A DNA stretch of 64,000 nucleotides from Phascolarctos cinereus (lineage: Eukaryota; Chordata; Mammalia; Diprotodontia; Phascolarctidae), in assembly GCF_002099425.1 (NCBI RefSeq), contig NW_018344009.1, positions 1,856,001 through 1,920,000 of the forward strand, written 5' to 3'. Every line of letters starts with the position of its first letter. Positions within the stretch are counted from its first letter, which is position 1. Both the position numbers and the translations under genes were made by a program. Below the pieces are notes generated by a model. That model was not told the DNA's origin. It did not search any database and was given only the letters and a program-made list of their open reading frames with translations. Shown piece by piece: positions 11,206 through 22,179 of the stretch.

Positions 11206-12059
11206 CCCCATCTACATAGTGGGGGAAGTAGGAAAAGACAACACTATTCTTGCCCTCAGGAAGTTCCCAGGCTTACCACTGCAGAATTTACCCAACAGCC
11301 CCAGATACTATAGAAGCATGTAGCAGAGTAAGGTACTGATTATCTAGTGCAGCAGGAGGTCAGAAATGTTGTGGATTTCCATCCTACAATATTTGGGAAG
11401 AGAAGTGGCCAGAGGTAAGGGGATAAATGAGTTGGCCCTTACCATCAAGGTGATCCAGTCACTCTGTCCTACATGTGGGAGAGTGGTAAGTCTAGGGTGA
11501 GATAGTGTGGAATTTAATGCTTACCCCACTTCTAAGCAGTTCAATAGCTCAACTCACTGTACTCCCACTACTCATCCTTCACTCTGGCCCCTTAGCCCTC
11601 TAGCCTACCAAGGGTTGACAAGGAGGGGCCTTTTCAGTTCTAGTATGGGGGAGGGACAGCACCAGGTGGGGCAGGCAGGCAGGAGTTGAGGACAGGCAAG
11701 GAGCATGGCTTGTGCTGAGATCACAGAGGAAGTGTATATGCTTGGAGAACTGGGCGTGCTGCCACAGGGTCGGGGGAGAGGTGGGAGGGAAAGGGAGAGG
11801 GAGGAAGGAAAAACTGGAAATAGACATGTATACACAGAGAGAGAAAGAGAGACTTAGAAACCTTGGCTCCAGAGGTGGGGGAGAAAGGGGTTTTGAAAGA
11901 TTCTTTACCCAGTGTTGTGAATATAAGAGAGGAACCACTCTCCGCCACCCAGAGTCAAGGCTACCCTCTATCTGAGATCTCTTGGATCTGAGCCTGGAAA
12001 GATTTTGGGAGACCAGGAACGGGAACAGTCCAGGGACCAAGGAAGTCTTTTGCCACCTC
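11206..12059. other. Unassigned DNA, purine-rich in part
   Basis: Contains GGGAGAGGGAGGAAGG-type purine runs near 11760-11860. The 153-codon minus-strand open frame (11600-12061) is low complexity, rich in S, L and P, and is not supported as a gene. Confidence 0.45.
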
Positions 12060-12108
12060 ACAGGGCCTTTATATACAGTAGGAACTCAGTAAATATGCGT
12101 CAAAATAA
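12060..12108 (+). mobile_element. L2 3' terminus fragment
   Basis: TATATACAGTAGGAACTCAG then TAAATATG resembles the CACATAGTAGGCGCTCAATAA end of L2. Confidence 0.55.
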
Positions 12109-12111
12109 ATG

Positions 12112-12405
12112 GACTACATGAGAAGCAGTGCAATGCCTTGCAATTAGGAAGACGGGGTCAAATCCTGCCTCAATCACTCACTTACCAGCTGTGACCCTGA
12201 ATTTCTCTTTGGCTGTCAGTTTCCTCATCTATATAAAATTAAGAGGCTGGACTCCACAACTTCTGAGCTCTAAATTTATGATCATCTGGCGTCAGGCAAG
12301 GCACTTTCATTCTCTGCCCCTCCATTCCTACTCCTTAAAATGAGGAGGTCACACTAGACAATGGCTGAGGGCCTGTCCGACTCTGACCTTTTGGACTTCT
12401 ATGAT
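12112..12405 (+). mobile_element. Two adjacent MIR-like SINE fragments
   Basis: Both read in the same direction: AGTTTCCTCATCTATATAAA with GGCTGGACTCCACAACTTC, then TAAAATGAGGAGGTCACAC with CTAGACAATGG. Confidence 0.65.
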
Positions 12406-12434
12406 ACGGTCCCCTAGAGATGCATTCTTTCTCT

Positions 12435-12610
12435 CCTATGTCTTTCAGGAATCAACCCAAAAACCCCCTTCTTCAGGAAGAGTTCCCTGACCAACCCAGA
12501 CTACATTCTCTCTCCCTTCTTGGGCTTCTTCCAGCCCTTTACTGTCTATAGCACATAGTGTCTACGCCACATAGTCACCTACTCAATCATATATAGTCTT
12601 GTATTTTTCT
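12435..12610 (+). mobile_element. L2 LINE 3' region
   Basis: CTTCTTCAGGAAGAGTTCCC and TTGGGCTTCTTCCAGCCC, followed by TATAGCACATAGTGTCTACG, follow L2 order. Confidence 0.6.
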
Positions 12611-13735
12611 CTAATGTTTCATGTGCGGGTTTCCATTCCCCTCCTCCAGTTGTGCTATATCTTCTTCTCTCATCTCCCCCCTTTCATTGGTTACTCCCAG
12701 TGGCCAGTGTTTCCAAGAGACCTTCCCGAAATGATGAATGTCTTCTTGCCTTTTATTCTGACATCTTCATTGATTCTCAAGTTGGGAACTTCAGGCAGGC
12801 TAGAATAGAGAGTGGCATCAGAGAAGCCCAATAAGGAAGGCATGTGGGAGCTGGTTTATCGGCACATTTCAGAGCCCCTCAGCTCAAACTATGTAGGCAA
12901 TCTCCTATTCCACCTATTAATGAGACCACATGATCCTCCATTTAGAGCTAAGAGGGACCTCAGGACCACTCAGGCTTTAGCGCCCATCCAAGATCAAGTT
13001 TGGGGAAGTAAACCCCCATATTCTCCTTGCCTATTTCCACTTCACCATCTTCCCTCCTGCTGGTCCTTCTACCCAGAATACCCTCTCTTCATGCAGGTCT
13101 CTCTAAATCTCACCCATCTCTCAAAGTCGGGCTCTTGTCCCAAGACTACCACAGCCCCTGAAGGCCAACCAAGCAAAACAAAATTGCCTTAATTAAAAGG
13201 CTAGGTTCTGGGTGCAGGTGCTGAGAGGAAGGGGATAGGTTGGGATGGGGAGATAATCATGGCTAGCAGAGCCTTCTACTGCATCGCAGTCAACAACGGG
13301 TCTGGCCTACTCTGGGATGGGATATTTGTGAATGGCTTGCACTTCGCTCTCCCCACCCCCATTGCCTTGGCAGGCTCCCAGATGTGAGAGTAGCCTGGGC
13401 CTTGTCCTCACTGAGGTCTGTTCTTCATCAGATTAACTGCCTTTATCCACGGTTTAACCATTTCAGTGTGGGGGGTGTTTCAAATGCCCCATCTTTCCCC
13501 ATATGCTTCTTCCTTTTTGAGGGGCAGTATTCACCAAAGAGAAACCTCCACCATCCAGGCATCAAATCCCCTCCAAGGAGAAGATGAGGCAAAAGAAAAG
13601 GGGATAAGTGCCTGTGCCCAGCAGGATATGATGAATAAGAGGGAGCCCCAAATTCTAGTCTGTTTAATTCCACCCAAATTCATTCATCACATGCCTATAG
13701 GGCTTTGCGGTTTGCAAAGCCCTTTAAACACCTCC
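12611..13735. other. Mostly unassigned DNA with an L2 remnant
   Basis: 13060-13160 (CCCAGAATACCCTCTCTTCA) is L2-like, + strand. The remainder shows no gene or repeat. The 126-codon frame at 12812-13192 crosses the L2 remnant and is not credible. Confidence 0.4.
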
Positions 13736-13915
13736 CTGTGGCATACTGGAGAGAGAGCTGGCTTTTTGGTCAGGCAACCTGGTTTGTCTCCTACTTCTGA
13801 CACTTAGCACTAGCTGTGGGACCTCAGGCAAGTCATGTAACCTTTGTGTAAAATGAGGGGTTTGGACTAAATGGTCACTACCAGCCCTTGCAGTTCTGCT
13901 CTTCTGATCTTCTCC
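13736..13915 (+). mobile_element. MIR-like SINE
   Basis: GTGGCATACTGGAGAGAGAG head, CACTTAGCACTAGCTGTGGG core, TAAAATGAGGGGTTTGGACT body. Confidence 0.8.
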
Positions 13916-14049
13916 CCTTATGTGATGCTGCAACCTCCCAAGAGGCCTAATCTTGAGAGCCGGGAGGTTCCCCTTGGCAGAATCCGGCCAGAATTGAATA
14001 CTATAGAGGGAGGGTTCTTTCTTTTGGGCTACTTTGGAAAATCCTAATG

Positions 14050-14560
14050 GATTTATCTGTTGGGTGGTTAGTGATTCTGTTCTTCCTCCTTCTCCCCCCC
14101 GCCCTGGTTGGAAAATACACCCCGTGTGTCCAGGCCAAAATTCTGAGCTACTTTAAGAGTTTCCAGCTGATGAGAAAGCACCAATGAGAGCTCCATGTGA
14201 GCAAAGAAGGGAAGGACAGAAAGCCCTGAGCCGTGGGAATCACACAAGGCCCAGGCTAGCCCAAGTCAGTATTTATAGCTCCCACCCCCTCTTCCTGGCT
14301 GAGGTTGGGCCTTGGGGTCCTGATGACATTCCTAAATAGGGGAGGCAGGGCAGGGCTCTCTCTTCCTCTGCCAGCATCTGGGACTTCATTCCACCAGGGT
14401 CTGTTTTCTTAGGGTCTCCATGCCTGGTGGGAACGGAAATTGTTCTCCTTCCCTGCCTTCCTCCTTTCCACTCTGACCACCCTCCCAAGGGGACAAGCAG
14501 ACCCCAGACAAATGTCTTTGACCCCTCTTCTGTCAAACAGTTCCCCAGGGACCAGCCCAG
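14050..14560. promoter_or_regulatory. Candidate regulatory region with CArG and TEAD motifs
   Basis: Repeat-free DNA between SINEs. It includes an AT-rich TATTTATAGC at 14271-14280, the CArG/TEAD pair at 14328-14340 and C-rich runs. CSPG4 is a marker of pericytes and smooth muscle, where SRF and TEAD act, so a mural-cell enhancer is a reasonable guess if this is CSPG4 intron 1 or upstream DNA. No conservation could be tested. Confidence 0.3.
14331..14340. promoter_or_regulatory. Perfect CArG box (SRF) overlapping a TEAD site
   Basis: CCTAAATAGG fits CC(A/T)6GG exactly. CATTCCT, the MCAT/TEAD motif, occupies 14328-14334 and overlaps it by four bases. Confidence 0.45.
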
Positions 14561-14571
14561 AAGGAGCAGGG

Positions 14572-14735
14572 AGGTACCCTGGATTCGAATCCCAGAGACA
14601 AAGATTAATCGTAGCTCTGCTGGTAACTAGAATGTTAGGGACAAATCACTGCCCTCTGGGCCTCAGTTTCCTTCAGGTGAGAGGATTGCACTCACTGAGC
14701 TCTGAGACTCTTTCCAACTCTAGCATGCCACTATC
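14572..14735 (+). mobile_element. MIR-like SINE
   Basis: GGTACCCTGGATTCGAATCC head, GGGCCTCAGTTTCCTTCAG core, ACTCTTTCCAACTCTAGCAT end. Confidence 0.75.
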
Positions 14736-15784
14736 CCTTTAATTCAGCCCACCAGTTAGCTGTTCTAGGCTCCTGTTAGGTTTGAGGCCTGAGGGAAAGT
14801 GAGAGAATTTCTTTGGAATGGGTTTTGGCGGGTAGGTGGGTGGGGTCCAGACTAGACTTTGAGATGGGAAGCCCCCACCCTCAGCGGGCTAGGCTTGATT
14901 CCAGGAAGGCAGGCTTCTGACTGGGCTGATTGTATTGGGGTTTAGGCCCCTGCAGCTTCCTTCTGCCCTCCCCAGCTCCCCAGGTCGGACAGGTGAGTAA
15001 CCGCTCTCCACCCATTCCCATTACAAAGGCACTTTTCTTCTCCCTGTTGGGGAGGTCCAGATCCTAAGCCATTTCCCCATACAAGGCAGAAACAGCTCTA
15101 GCCCCTGAAGTCATGCATTCCCCAGGACAGGGAGAAAGTTTGTCTTTTTCCTTCCACCGCTTACCCTTTGACTCGGGCAGGGTCAGCTCAGACTCAGAAT
15201 CCACTTGTTCCAGGGATGTTGGTCTATTTTTAGGGCAGTCATGGTGACTTTTCCCCTGGATTTCTTTAACCCCATAGAAAGACTCTCTGTCACCCAGGAG
15301 GGAGAGGTCTGGCTGGATGATTCCAAACATCTGCCCAGAGGATGTAAGCAAATGGGACCCAGGATGCCTGGTGGGAGTACAAAGGAAATCGCTTTCGGCT
15401 GCGACCCAGAGTGTTTGACAGCCTCTGCCTCCAGCCTGAAGGAGGCCAGAATGGAGACCAAGATTCCATCGGTTGCCCCTTCTCCCATCCCTCACAGACT
15501 GGGGAGGCCAGTTGGCACGACCCCCTGCCTTCAGGTGACTGGCCAAGCCCTCCAGAGCAGAATTCAGTCTTCCAGCATGGAGAGTCCAAAGCCCTCCCAG
15601 TCACCTATCCTAATAATCAATCTCCCATCAGAGTCAGGAAGTTAGTTCTTCCTTATGGCTGATCACAATGTCCCTGACTTTGAACTTTAACTCCTTTGGT
15701 CATCATTGATTCCCTATGATGTACCCACCTCTATAGGGGATAAAAGGAAAAGAGCTGCCATTTATAGAGCTTGAGAGGCGACAT
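14736..15784. other. Unassigned unique DNA open on both strands
   Basis: From about 15060 to 15660 several frames on both strands are open (160 codons minus at 15064-15546; 146 codons plus at 15205-15645). I recognise no domain, and no frame has splice signals that convince me. This could be low-stop single-copy DNA, a decayed exon or a regulatory block. Confidence 0.35.
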
Positions 15785-16175
15785 AGAGCTTGAGAGTAGC
15801 TAGAGACCTGGTCTCAAGGCCAAGAAGAAGATGCGGGTTCAAGTGCCGCCTCTGAAAGATATTGGCTTTGTGACCCTGGGCAAATGGCTTAATCTCTCAG
15901 TGCCCTGGGACACTCTCTAAGGAAGAGCTTCTTAACATTTGTCAGTCTGCTGAAGCCACTCAAAAGTGGATTTTTTTAAAATTCCCAATTGGAGAATCTG
16001 TTAGATAGTGGATATAAGGATGTATTTTTTCCTCATCTAAGTTCACCAACCCCCCAGAATCTATCCATAGTCCCCTTTAGGGGGATGAAGTTCTGGACCA
16101 CGAGGCTATCCAATGCACAGAAGTTGCTGATCTGCGCTGGTGGGGGAATTCGCCATGCTGCTGAAATCCTGGGTT
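15785..16175 (+). mobile_element. CORE-SINE split by a DNA transposon
   Basis: The left part ends CTGGGACACTCTCTAAG near 15921. The right part resumes near 16110 with GCACAGAAGTTGCTGATC and GAAATCCTGGGTTC, the same 3' end family as 62986-63215. The interval holds an hAT-like element. Confidence 0.75.
15925..16100 (+). mobile_element. hAT-like non-autonomous DNA transposon, degraded
   Basis: CTTCTTAACATTTGTCAG, AGTCTGCTGAAGCCACTCAA and AAGGATGTATTTTTTCCTCA match the clearer copy at 36186-36423. It interrupts a CORE-SINE. Confidence 0.65.
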
Positions 16176-16234
16176 CAGGCCCTAGCTCTTTTAGTTTTGC
16201 AAAGCACTTGGTAACCCTATGATCCTCCCAACAA

Positions 16235-16425
16235 CCCCTTCATAGGCTCATGGGTGGAGAACTAAAAGGGACTTCAAGATCCTCTAATCCAACCCGTTTG
16301 ATTGACAGATGAGGAAACGGAGGCCCTGAGAGAGAATAAAGGCAGTAAATAGCAGAGTTGGGATCTGAACTTGGGCCCAATAATTCCAAGTTTGGGGCTC
16401 TTTCCACTGCACCATTCAGCTGTAG
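16235..16425 (-). mobile_element. THER1-like SINE
   Basis: GGTGGAGAACTAAAAGGGAC head, TTGACAGATGAGGAAACGGA body, CTTTCCACTGCACCATTCAG end. Confidence 0.8.
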
Positions 16426-16899
16426 ATTGGGATAGATCCCTGAGGTCTTTGGGGGTAGATGATTTAAGATATTATTATCCTAAATTTATACATAAGGATG
16501 CTTACAACTCTATCACCATAACTTCCCCTGCAAAGAGTGGGGAAATCTCATTTTAGAATTCTCCAATGGATGGAAGCATGTGTCTAGTCAGAATCAGGTG
16601 GGTCCCCGGCTGAGGGCCCTCTCTTTACCAGAAGGGAAGAAATAGCAAGAGCAGGGATCTAAGCCTTGGACCCTCAGACACAGGTCTGACCTCAGAGAGA
16701 TGAGAGAAGAGTATTTGCTACGTGCCGGACTCCAGAACAGACCAACAAGAGTATCAAACAACTCCATTAAGCAGTGGCCGCCAGCAGCAGAAGGGGTAGG
16801 CTGTGGGCATGTGGGGCAACCACAGGCCAGGGAGAGGCCCCATCGGGGTGGAGGGTGGGGGGAGTTGAGGAGGGAGAGAAGTGGGGTAATGGCTCCATG
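16426..16899. other. Unassigned DNA with a weak MIR remnant
   Basis: The TTAAGATATTATTATCC stretch near 16464 may be a SINE tail. The rest is unassigned. Confidence 0.4.
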
Positions 16900-17130
16900 A
16901 CACATTCCCCAGGATCCCACAGCCACCACCAGTGAGTGACTCAGATGCTTAAAAAAGGGATCGTCTATGTTCCGTGAGTCATCTGGGCAGGGGGGGAGGG
17001 AGTCTAGGGGCTGGGGCTGGGCCCTAAATGTGGCAGTTTGAACTTTATTTTTGGCGGCATGTGGAGCTAAGCCAAGGGCACTCAGCCCTGAGACAGCTCC
17101 ACGTGCCAGGGCTCAGCTCTGGGGGAATCT
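16900..17130. promoter_or_regulatory. Candidate enhancer: two AP-1 sites and a CACGTG E-box
   Basis: TGACTCA at 16937-16943 and TGAGTCA at 16975-16981 are both exact TPA-response elements. CACGTG lies at 17100-17105. The block is free of recognised repeats. AP-1 pairs are common in enhancers of stromal cells, but function here is inferred from motifs alone. Confidence 0.35.
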
Positions 17131-17394
17131 TTTATGGATCCACTGCTGAGCTGGGGATCATTCAACAATGACCTCATGCCAATGGAAGTACCTTGTAATC
17201 CATCAGGTTCTGAAATGTGGAGTTGGAACAGGGCTGTGAGATCATCCGAACAGGGGCCCTCATTTGAAAGGGAGGAAACTGAAGCCAAGAGAGGAAAGGG
17301 GACTTTCAGGTGGTGAGAGGAGAACACAGTTGGGCAGGCAGTAAGTGAGAAGGCAGAGACCTGAACTCAAATTCATGGCAGCTCAGGACAGCTA
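17131..17394 (-). mobile_element. THER1-like SINE fragment in unassigned DNA
   Basis: 17215-17310 has GTGGAGTTGGAACAGGGCTG and CATTTGAAAGGGAGGAAACT, a degraded head and body. The flanks are unassigned. Confidence 0.55.
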
Positions 17395-17622
17395 GGGGTA
17401 GCCACATGGCCCAGAGATGGAGCACAAGGCTAGGAGTAAGGGAGACCTGAATTAGGAACCTGCCCCCAGCACTTAATAGCTGTGTGTCCCTGGGGCAAGT
17501 CACTTAACCTTTGTCTCCCTTGAATTTCTCATCTGTGAAATGGGGATAATAGTACCTACCTCCCTGGGTTTTTGAGTTAATTTGTGTAAAGCACTCTGCC
17601 GACCTTTAAGAGTTATAGGAAG
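17395..17622 (+). mobile_element. MIR-like SINE, near complete
   Basis: GGTAGCCACATGGCCCAGAG, GGGGCAAGTCACTTAACCTT, CATCTGTGAAATGGGGATAA and GTGTAAAGCACTCTGCC follow in MIR order. Confidence 0.85.
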
Positions 17623-18094
17623 GCTGTAGCACAGTGGTGGTCATTCAAGAGAACCTTGAGAACAAGGGGCTGTCACCCCTAGTTCTAGGCCTACCCCTGC
17701 CTCCTTCCAAGTTGCTGGACCTCCCTAGGCACCTGGGAGGGAGATTTACCCAGATTTGCTTGGGTGCCCTCCCTTGCCACCTCACCCCCATCCTCCCATC
17801 CCCACATCCCTATTCCTCTACATCAAGACTTTTAGCTTCTTGGAGCCAGGGCCTACCCAGGGGTGGGGAACATGGGGCCCAGAGGCCCAAAAGATGGCCT
17901 CCTGGCTGCAGGTTCCCTACCCCTGCAGGCAGAGCTAAGGTACTAAGGTCAAGTCTATTGCTTTCACCCTCACCCCCACAGAACTCAGATGATAAGGAGC
18001 ACTCCCTGACCACCCTAGTCATCAATCACTGGAGATGAAGGGCCCTCCCCTTCCTTGTCTACCCGTGTCAGCTGGATGCCAGGTGAATGGCATA
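17623..18094. other. Unassigned DNA with a MITE remnant
   Basis: 17857-17927 begins AGGGGTGGGGAACATGGGGC and ends GGTTCCCTACCCCT, so it has the inverted ends of the family at 34287-34470 with most of the interior gone. The rest is unassigned. Confidence 0.5.
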
Positions 18095-18262
18095 AGGTTT
18101 GGGGTTTCCAAATACGTTATTTTTTCCAATTACATGTAAAAACAATTTTTAACATTCTTTTTTTTTATTTTGAGTTCCCAATTCTCTCCATCCATCCCTC
18201 CCCTCCCCACTCCTTGAGATGGCAAGCAATCTGATAAAGGTTCCACACATCAAGCCCGTTCT
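18095..18262 (-). mobile_element. 5'-truncated L1 3' end
   Basis: CCAATTACATGTAAAAACAA, TTTTTAACATTC, TTGAGTTCCCAATTCTC and GATGGCAAGCAATCTGATAA correspond in order to the L1 3' UTR at 4761-4860. Confidence 0.85.
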
Positions 18263-19247
18263 ACTAGCCTGGTTGGCTAGTCCAGGAGCAAGCGTTCCTG
18301 GGTTCCATTTAGAATTCAACCCTGTGACTTAGTAATATGCCACCTCTCTCCCTCTCTCCACCTCAGTCCAACCTCCCATCATCCCATAAGGAATGAGGGT
18401 TTTCTTCTCTCCCAAGATGACCCAGGAAAGATCTCAAAGTATCCTAGGAATGGGGTTGAGAGGGATAGGCAGGCAGTGTTTCTGCTAGATTAGAAACGTC
18501 CCACTGTGACCACTGCATGTAAAGATGCTGCTGGGTTTGAGGTTCCCCTATTTGAGGTGTTTTTCCTATATGTGTTTCTTTCTTTACTGGATCTGCTCTG
18601 TAGACTAAAGTACAGCTTCTAGGACAGTCCCTACCCCCTCCCAGTAATCTGCCCCCTCTTATCTGACTCCAATGCCCATCAGAACTTTATCTCCTTGGGT
18701 TCTATTTAGCCCTGTCCTGGAACCTTTTAAAATGGAGGCCCCCAACTCTCCTTGGAGAGGGAATATGTTGAGTCTCTCCCATCCTAAGGGGAATGAATAC
18801 AATAGACACTCGCTCCCTAAGAAGAGGTCCCCAAGAAAATCAGTAGGGCCCTGGGACTTGGAAGAGGGGGCAATGGGCATAGACATAGGAGGTAAATAAA
18901 TTTTATAAATGCTACCATTTGGACCCTGGCCTTGATGATTAAGGTACTTTGAAATCATCTCCAGCTCTGAGGCCAAAGAATTATTAAAATCATCTCCCTT
19001 TGTCTCTAACCCATCATTCCCTCCTCCTTCCCTCTTTTGAGCCTGAATCATTCCTCCTATATCTGGGCTGCAGCCAGCTCTGAGGTGGAGTATTGGGGAG
19101 AGGGGAATAGCTACCAAATCACCACCCTATCCCCTGGGGCAAAAAGAGAGATCATCTTCCTCATGTTTTGTGGATTCATTCCGGGGTCCCTCAAAAAGAT
19201 AGCTTTCCCCCACTCCTTCTTGTGGTTGCCAACTAATGCCTGAGGTT
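18263..19247. other. Unassigned non-coding DNA
   Basis: No recognisable repeat over almost 1 kb. The 152-codon minus frame at 18659-19117 has no recognisable domain or splice context. Confidence 0.4.
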
Positions 19248-19812
19248 CCTAGAATCATTGAATTTCAGAGTTGGAAAGGACCTCAGAGGTCACTTAGCGC
19301 CACTTCCCACGGAATGTAGCCTCTTCCCTATGGTTCATTGATAAAGTGCTGTCCAGCCTCTACCGAAACCTTCCAGGGACAGGGAACCCGCTAACAAGAC
19401 AACCTGTCCCATCTTTGGATAGCTCGCGTTGGGAAGTTCTTCCTTACTCTTCCAAGTTTGGCTTGCGATTACTTACACTCATTGTCCTTAGCTCTGCCTC
19501 CTGGGATCAAGCATAAGGCATCCAGCCCCTTATGCCTACAGTGCCTCAGCTATCCTGACCCGCCATTGCCAGGTCTTCTCTTCTGTCCTCATATGACAAT
19601 AGTTTCCTTCCTCTGGACCCAGTCCAGCTTGTCAACATCCTTTCAAAAATGGTGTCCAGAGCAGGACACAATAACACCCCATATGTGGTTGGAGTGGGGC
19701 AAAACACAAAGAGATTATCACTTCCCTCCTTCCAGAACCTAGATTCCATTAGTTATTGGGTTTTTTTTTTCTCTTTAAGCAACTATATCACACTGTTGAC
19801 TCATAAAGGAAT
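19248..19812 (-). mobile_element. L3/CR1 LINE 3' region, antisense
   Basis: GAGTTGGAAAGGACCTCAGA, GGAAGTTCTTCCTTACTC, CTTCCTCTGGACCCAGTCC, AGCTTGTCAACATCC and TGGTGTCCAGAGCAGGAC appear in the order of an antisense CR1/L3 3' end. Confidence 0.85.
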
Positions 19813-19954
19813 TGAGAGCTTTTCATTTCCCCCCCTACCCCGGTCAAAGGAGTGGTGTAAAGTACAAACCCTCTAGGAGAAGGCTTCCCTGACCTGGAAT
19901 TTACACTCTGATATAAGCAATATCAAGTCCTTTCTTAAGAGCAAGTTTTCATAT

Positions 19955-20148
19955 AAATAATTCTCACTTAGGGTTTTAAAGTTTGCAAAGCACTTTCCTC
20001 ACAACCTCTCAGGGAGAGAGTGCAAGCATTATTATTCCCATTTTACAGATGACAAAACTGAGGCTCAGTGACTTGCCTCAGGTCAAGTCAGAGCCAGGAT
20101 TCTAAGTTAGGTCTCTTGACTCCAGAACCCAGATTCTTTTCACTCCTC
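19955..20148 (-). mobile_element. CORE-SINE (MIR-type)
   Basis: AAGTTTGCAAAGCACTTTCC, CCCATTTTACAGATGACAAA and CTCAGTGACTTGCCTCAGGT. Confidence 0.85.
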
Positions 20149-20474
20149 CACATCAAAGGGAGAGAACAGCAGGACCTTGGGAACACGGAGAGGGTAAGAG
20201 GAAAAAGGCAAAGAACAGGAGACAAAATTCATGGATGGCACTGTTTTGTGGCAAATGGCCTGCTGAGATTTCTGGGAATTCACTCACTCCAATCTCTCTG
20301 CTGCCTAGGCTCTGTGGCACTGTCATAGAATGGGAAGAAGTAGCCTGGATGGCTCACAAAGCCCCAGGGAGAAGCAGAGCTCCCAAAAGCAGGTTCAGGG
20401 AAAGGGGCCAGCTAGGTTATACTGAGGTAATATAATAGAGTGTGCTCACCCGCATGACCATAAGATCATAGGGT
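20149..20474. other. Unassigned non-coding DNA
   Basis: No feature recognised. Confidence 0.4.
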
Positions 20475-20655
20475 CCTAGATTAAAAGAGGGCTGGAAGGG
20501 ACTTAGGAAATCATCTATTTCTACCTCCTCATTTTATACAGAAAAAAAAAACCTGAGATCAACAGAGGGGAAACAGTTTGTCCAAAGTCTCATAGGCAGT
20601 AAGCACCTGAGCTGAGGTCTAGCTAGCACATCCCCCCTCTGTCATGCTGCCTCTC
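20475..20655 (-). mobile_element. THER1-like SINE
   Basis: GGGCTGGAAGGGACTTAGGA, TCATTTTATACAG and GTCCAAAGTCTCATAGGCAG. Confidence 0.75.
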
Positions 20656-21864
20656 ATAGTACCATTTGCTAACCTTAACCTTGTCACGAAAATTCAAACA
20701 ATACCTGCTGACTGAATGAAGCGATATCTCTTTTGCATATCTCTTACCCTGTAGACTTTCCTTTCTCTCCCCTACCCTTCCTTCCTTCCTTCCTCTCTGT
20801 GAATCCTAACCCTTTGTCTTCCTCTCCCTATATACTAAAAATAATATAATCATTCATATTCATATATCAATTTACAGATCCTCTATTTCCCTTTCCATCT
20901 GTCTTCCCTTCTATCTGTCCCATTCCCTTTTCCTCATTCTTTCTCTTTTGTCACCGATTTTCTTTCTGTCTAACTCTTGCCTCCTTCTTTCTGTCTGCCT
21001 CCCTCTCCCTTTGTCTCCCTTTCTCTGCCCCCAAAGCCTTCATTCAGTCCTAGTCAGAGCCTCCCTGGGGAATGGGGAGGGGAAGATTCATAGTATGGAC
21101 TCTGCCCCAACCCTTACATCCTCAGATAGTCTCCCAAGCCTGAGGGGGTGGGGGTAGGGGGTGAGGGAGGCAGATGATCACTTACAGCCCTGCGAGACCA
21201 ACCCGGAGAGAAGTTTCCCATCCCTTCTTCCTCACTCCCCCGTTCCACCCCCAGATGCTCCCTAGAAAGTAAGCTACACATCCTGTCCCACGGCTCCCAG
21301 AGCAACTTCTGGTGGGGAGAAAGAAAGGAGGGGGGAGGGGACCTGGAAAATGTGCTCCCCCCTCCAGGGATCCCTGCAGATGGAGCAAAGGTGTTTGTAG
21401 ACCAAAGAAATAAAAGGCCCTACATTCCTTTCTTCTAGAAATAACCCAATGGATCCATGCTATAAAGGGTCATCTCCTTCCCCCAGGACTTTTCCTGACC
21501 CAAGGATTATAATAATATCCATCCTTCGGCCTCCTCTAGAGCCTGACTCTCATCTGCCCCTTAGGGAATTGTGATTACTCTGGGTGAAGTGAAGGAATCA
21601 TGCACACCAAAGTCTCTAGGCTGAGTCCTTGTGCTGTCATTGCCTCTAACTGTCTCCAAATAATTTCCTGGAATTTTCCTGAGTCTTGACTGGCCAACTG
21701 AGTGAGTAAGGCCCTGAAGAGAATGTTAAAGTTGGGATTTGACCCTAGATTATGTTCTCTGAGGGGCTTGGTGCTACTCTGTGCTGAGGCTGAGGGGGTG
21801 AGACCTAGTCCTTCCGTGAACTTCAGAATCCCAGAACAGGCCCTCCCCTACCTCAGCTAGGAAG
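20656..21864. other. Unassigned DNA including a pyrimidine-rich stretch
   Basis: 20755-21045 is C/T-rich (CTTCCTTCCTTCCTTCCTC and similar). 21045-21864 is single-copy-looking with no gene recognised. Confidence 0.45.
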
Positions 21865-21865
21865 C

Positions 21866-22125
21866 TAGGTGGTACAGTGGATAAAGCACCAAGACCTGAG
21901 TTCAAATTTAGCTTCAGAAACTTACTAGCTGTGTGATCCTGGGCAAGTCACTTAATCTCTGTTTGTTTCAGTTTCTTCAACTGTCAAATGGAGATAATAA
22001 AAGAATCTACCTCCCAAGATTGTTGTGGGGATCAAATGAGATAATATTTGTAAAATGCTTATTAGCACAGTGCCTGGCACATAGTAAGCACTATATAAAT
22101 ACTTATTCCTTCCCATTTCTCTCCT
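21866..22125 (+). mobile_element. CORE-SINE, full length
   Basis: Head AAGCTAGGTGGTACAGTGGA (A-box region), ACCTGAGTTCAAATTTAGC (B-box region), core CTGGGCAAGTCACTTAATCT, and a MIR-like tail GTGCCTGGCACATAGTAAGC then ACTATATAAATA. It shows the marsupial head joined to a complete CORE body. Confidence 0.9.
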
Positions 22126-22179
22126 TTCCTGTAAAATAAGAGTAAAAGACAGGCAAAGACTAAGTGGGTCCACCAGAAG

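Noticed and set aside
14930-15000. CCCCAG ... CAGGTGAGT as a small exon
   Set aside because: Good GTGAGT donor, but the upstream frame stops and gives no signal peptide.
21866-21960. tRNA gene suggested by A-box and B-box motifs
   Set aside because: Boxes belong to tRNA-derived SINEs; no cloverleaf, anticodon stem or terminator.
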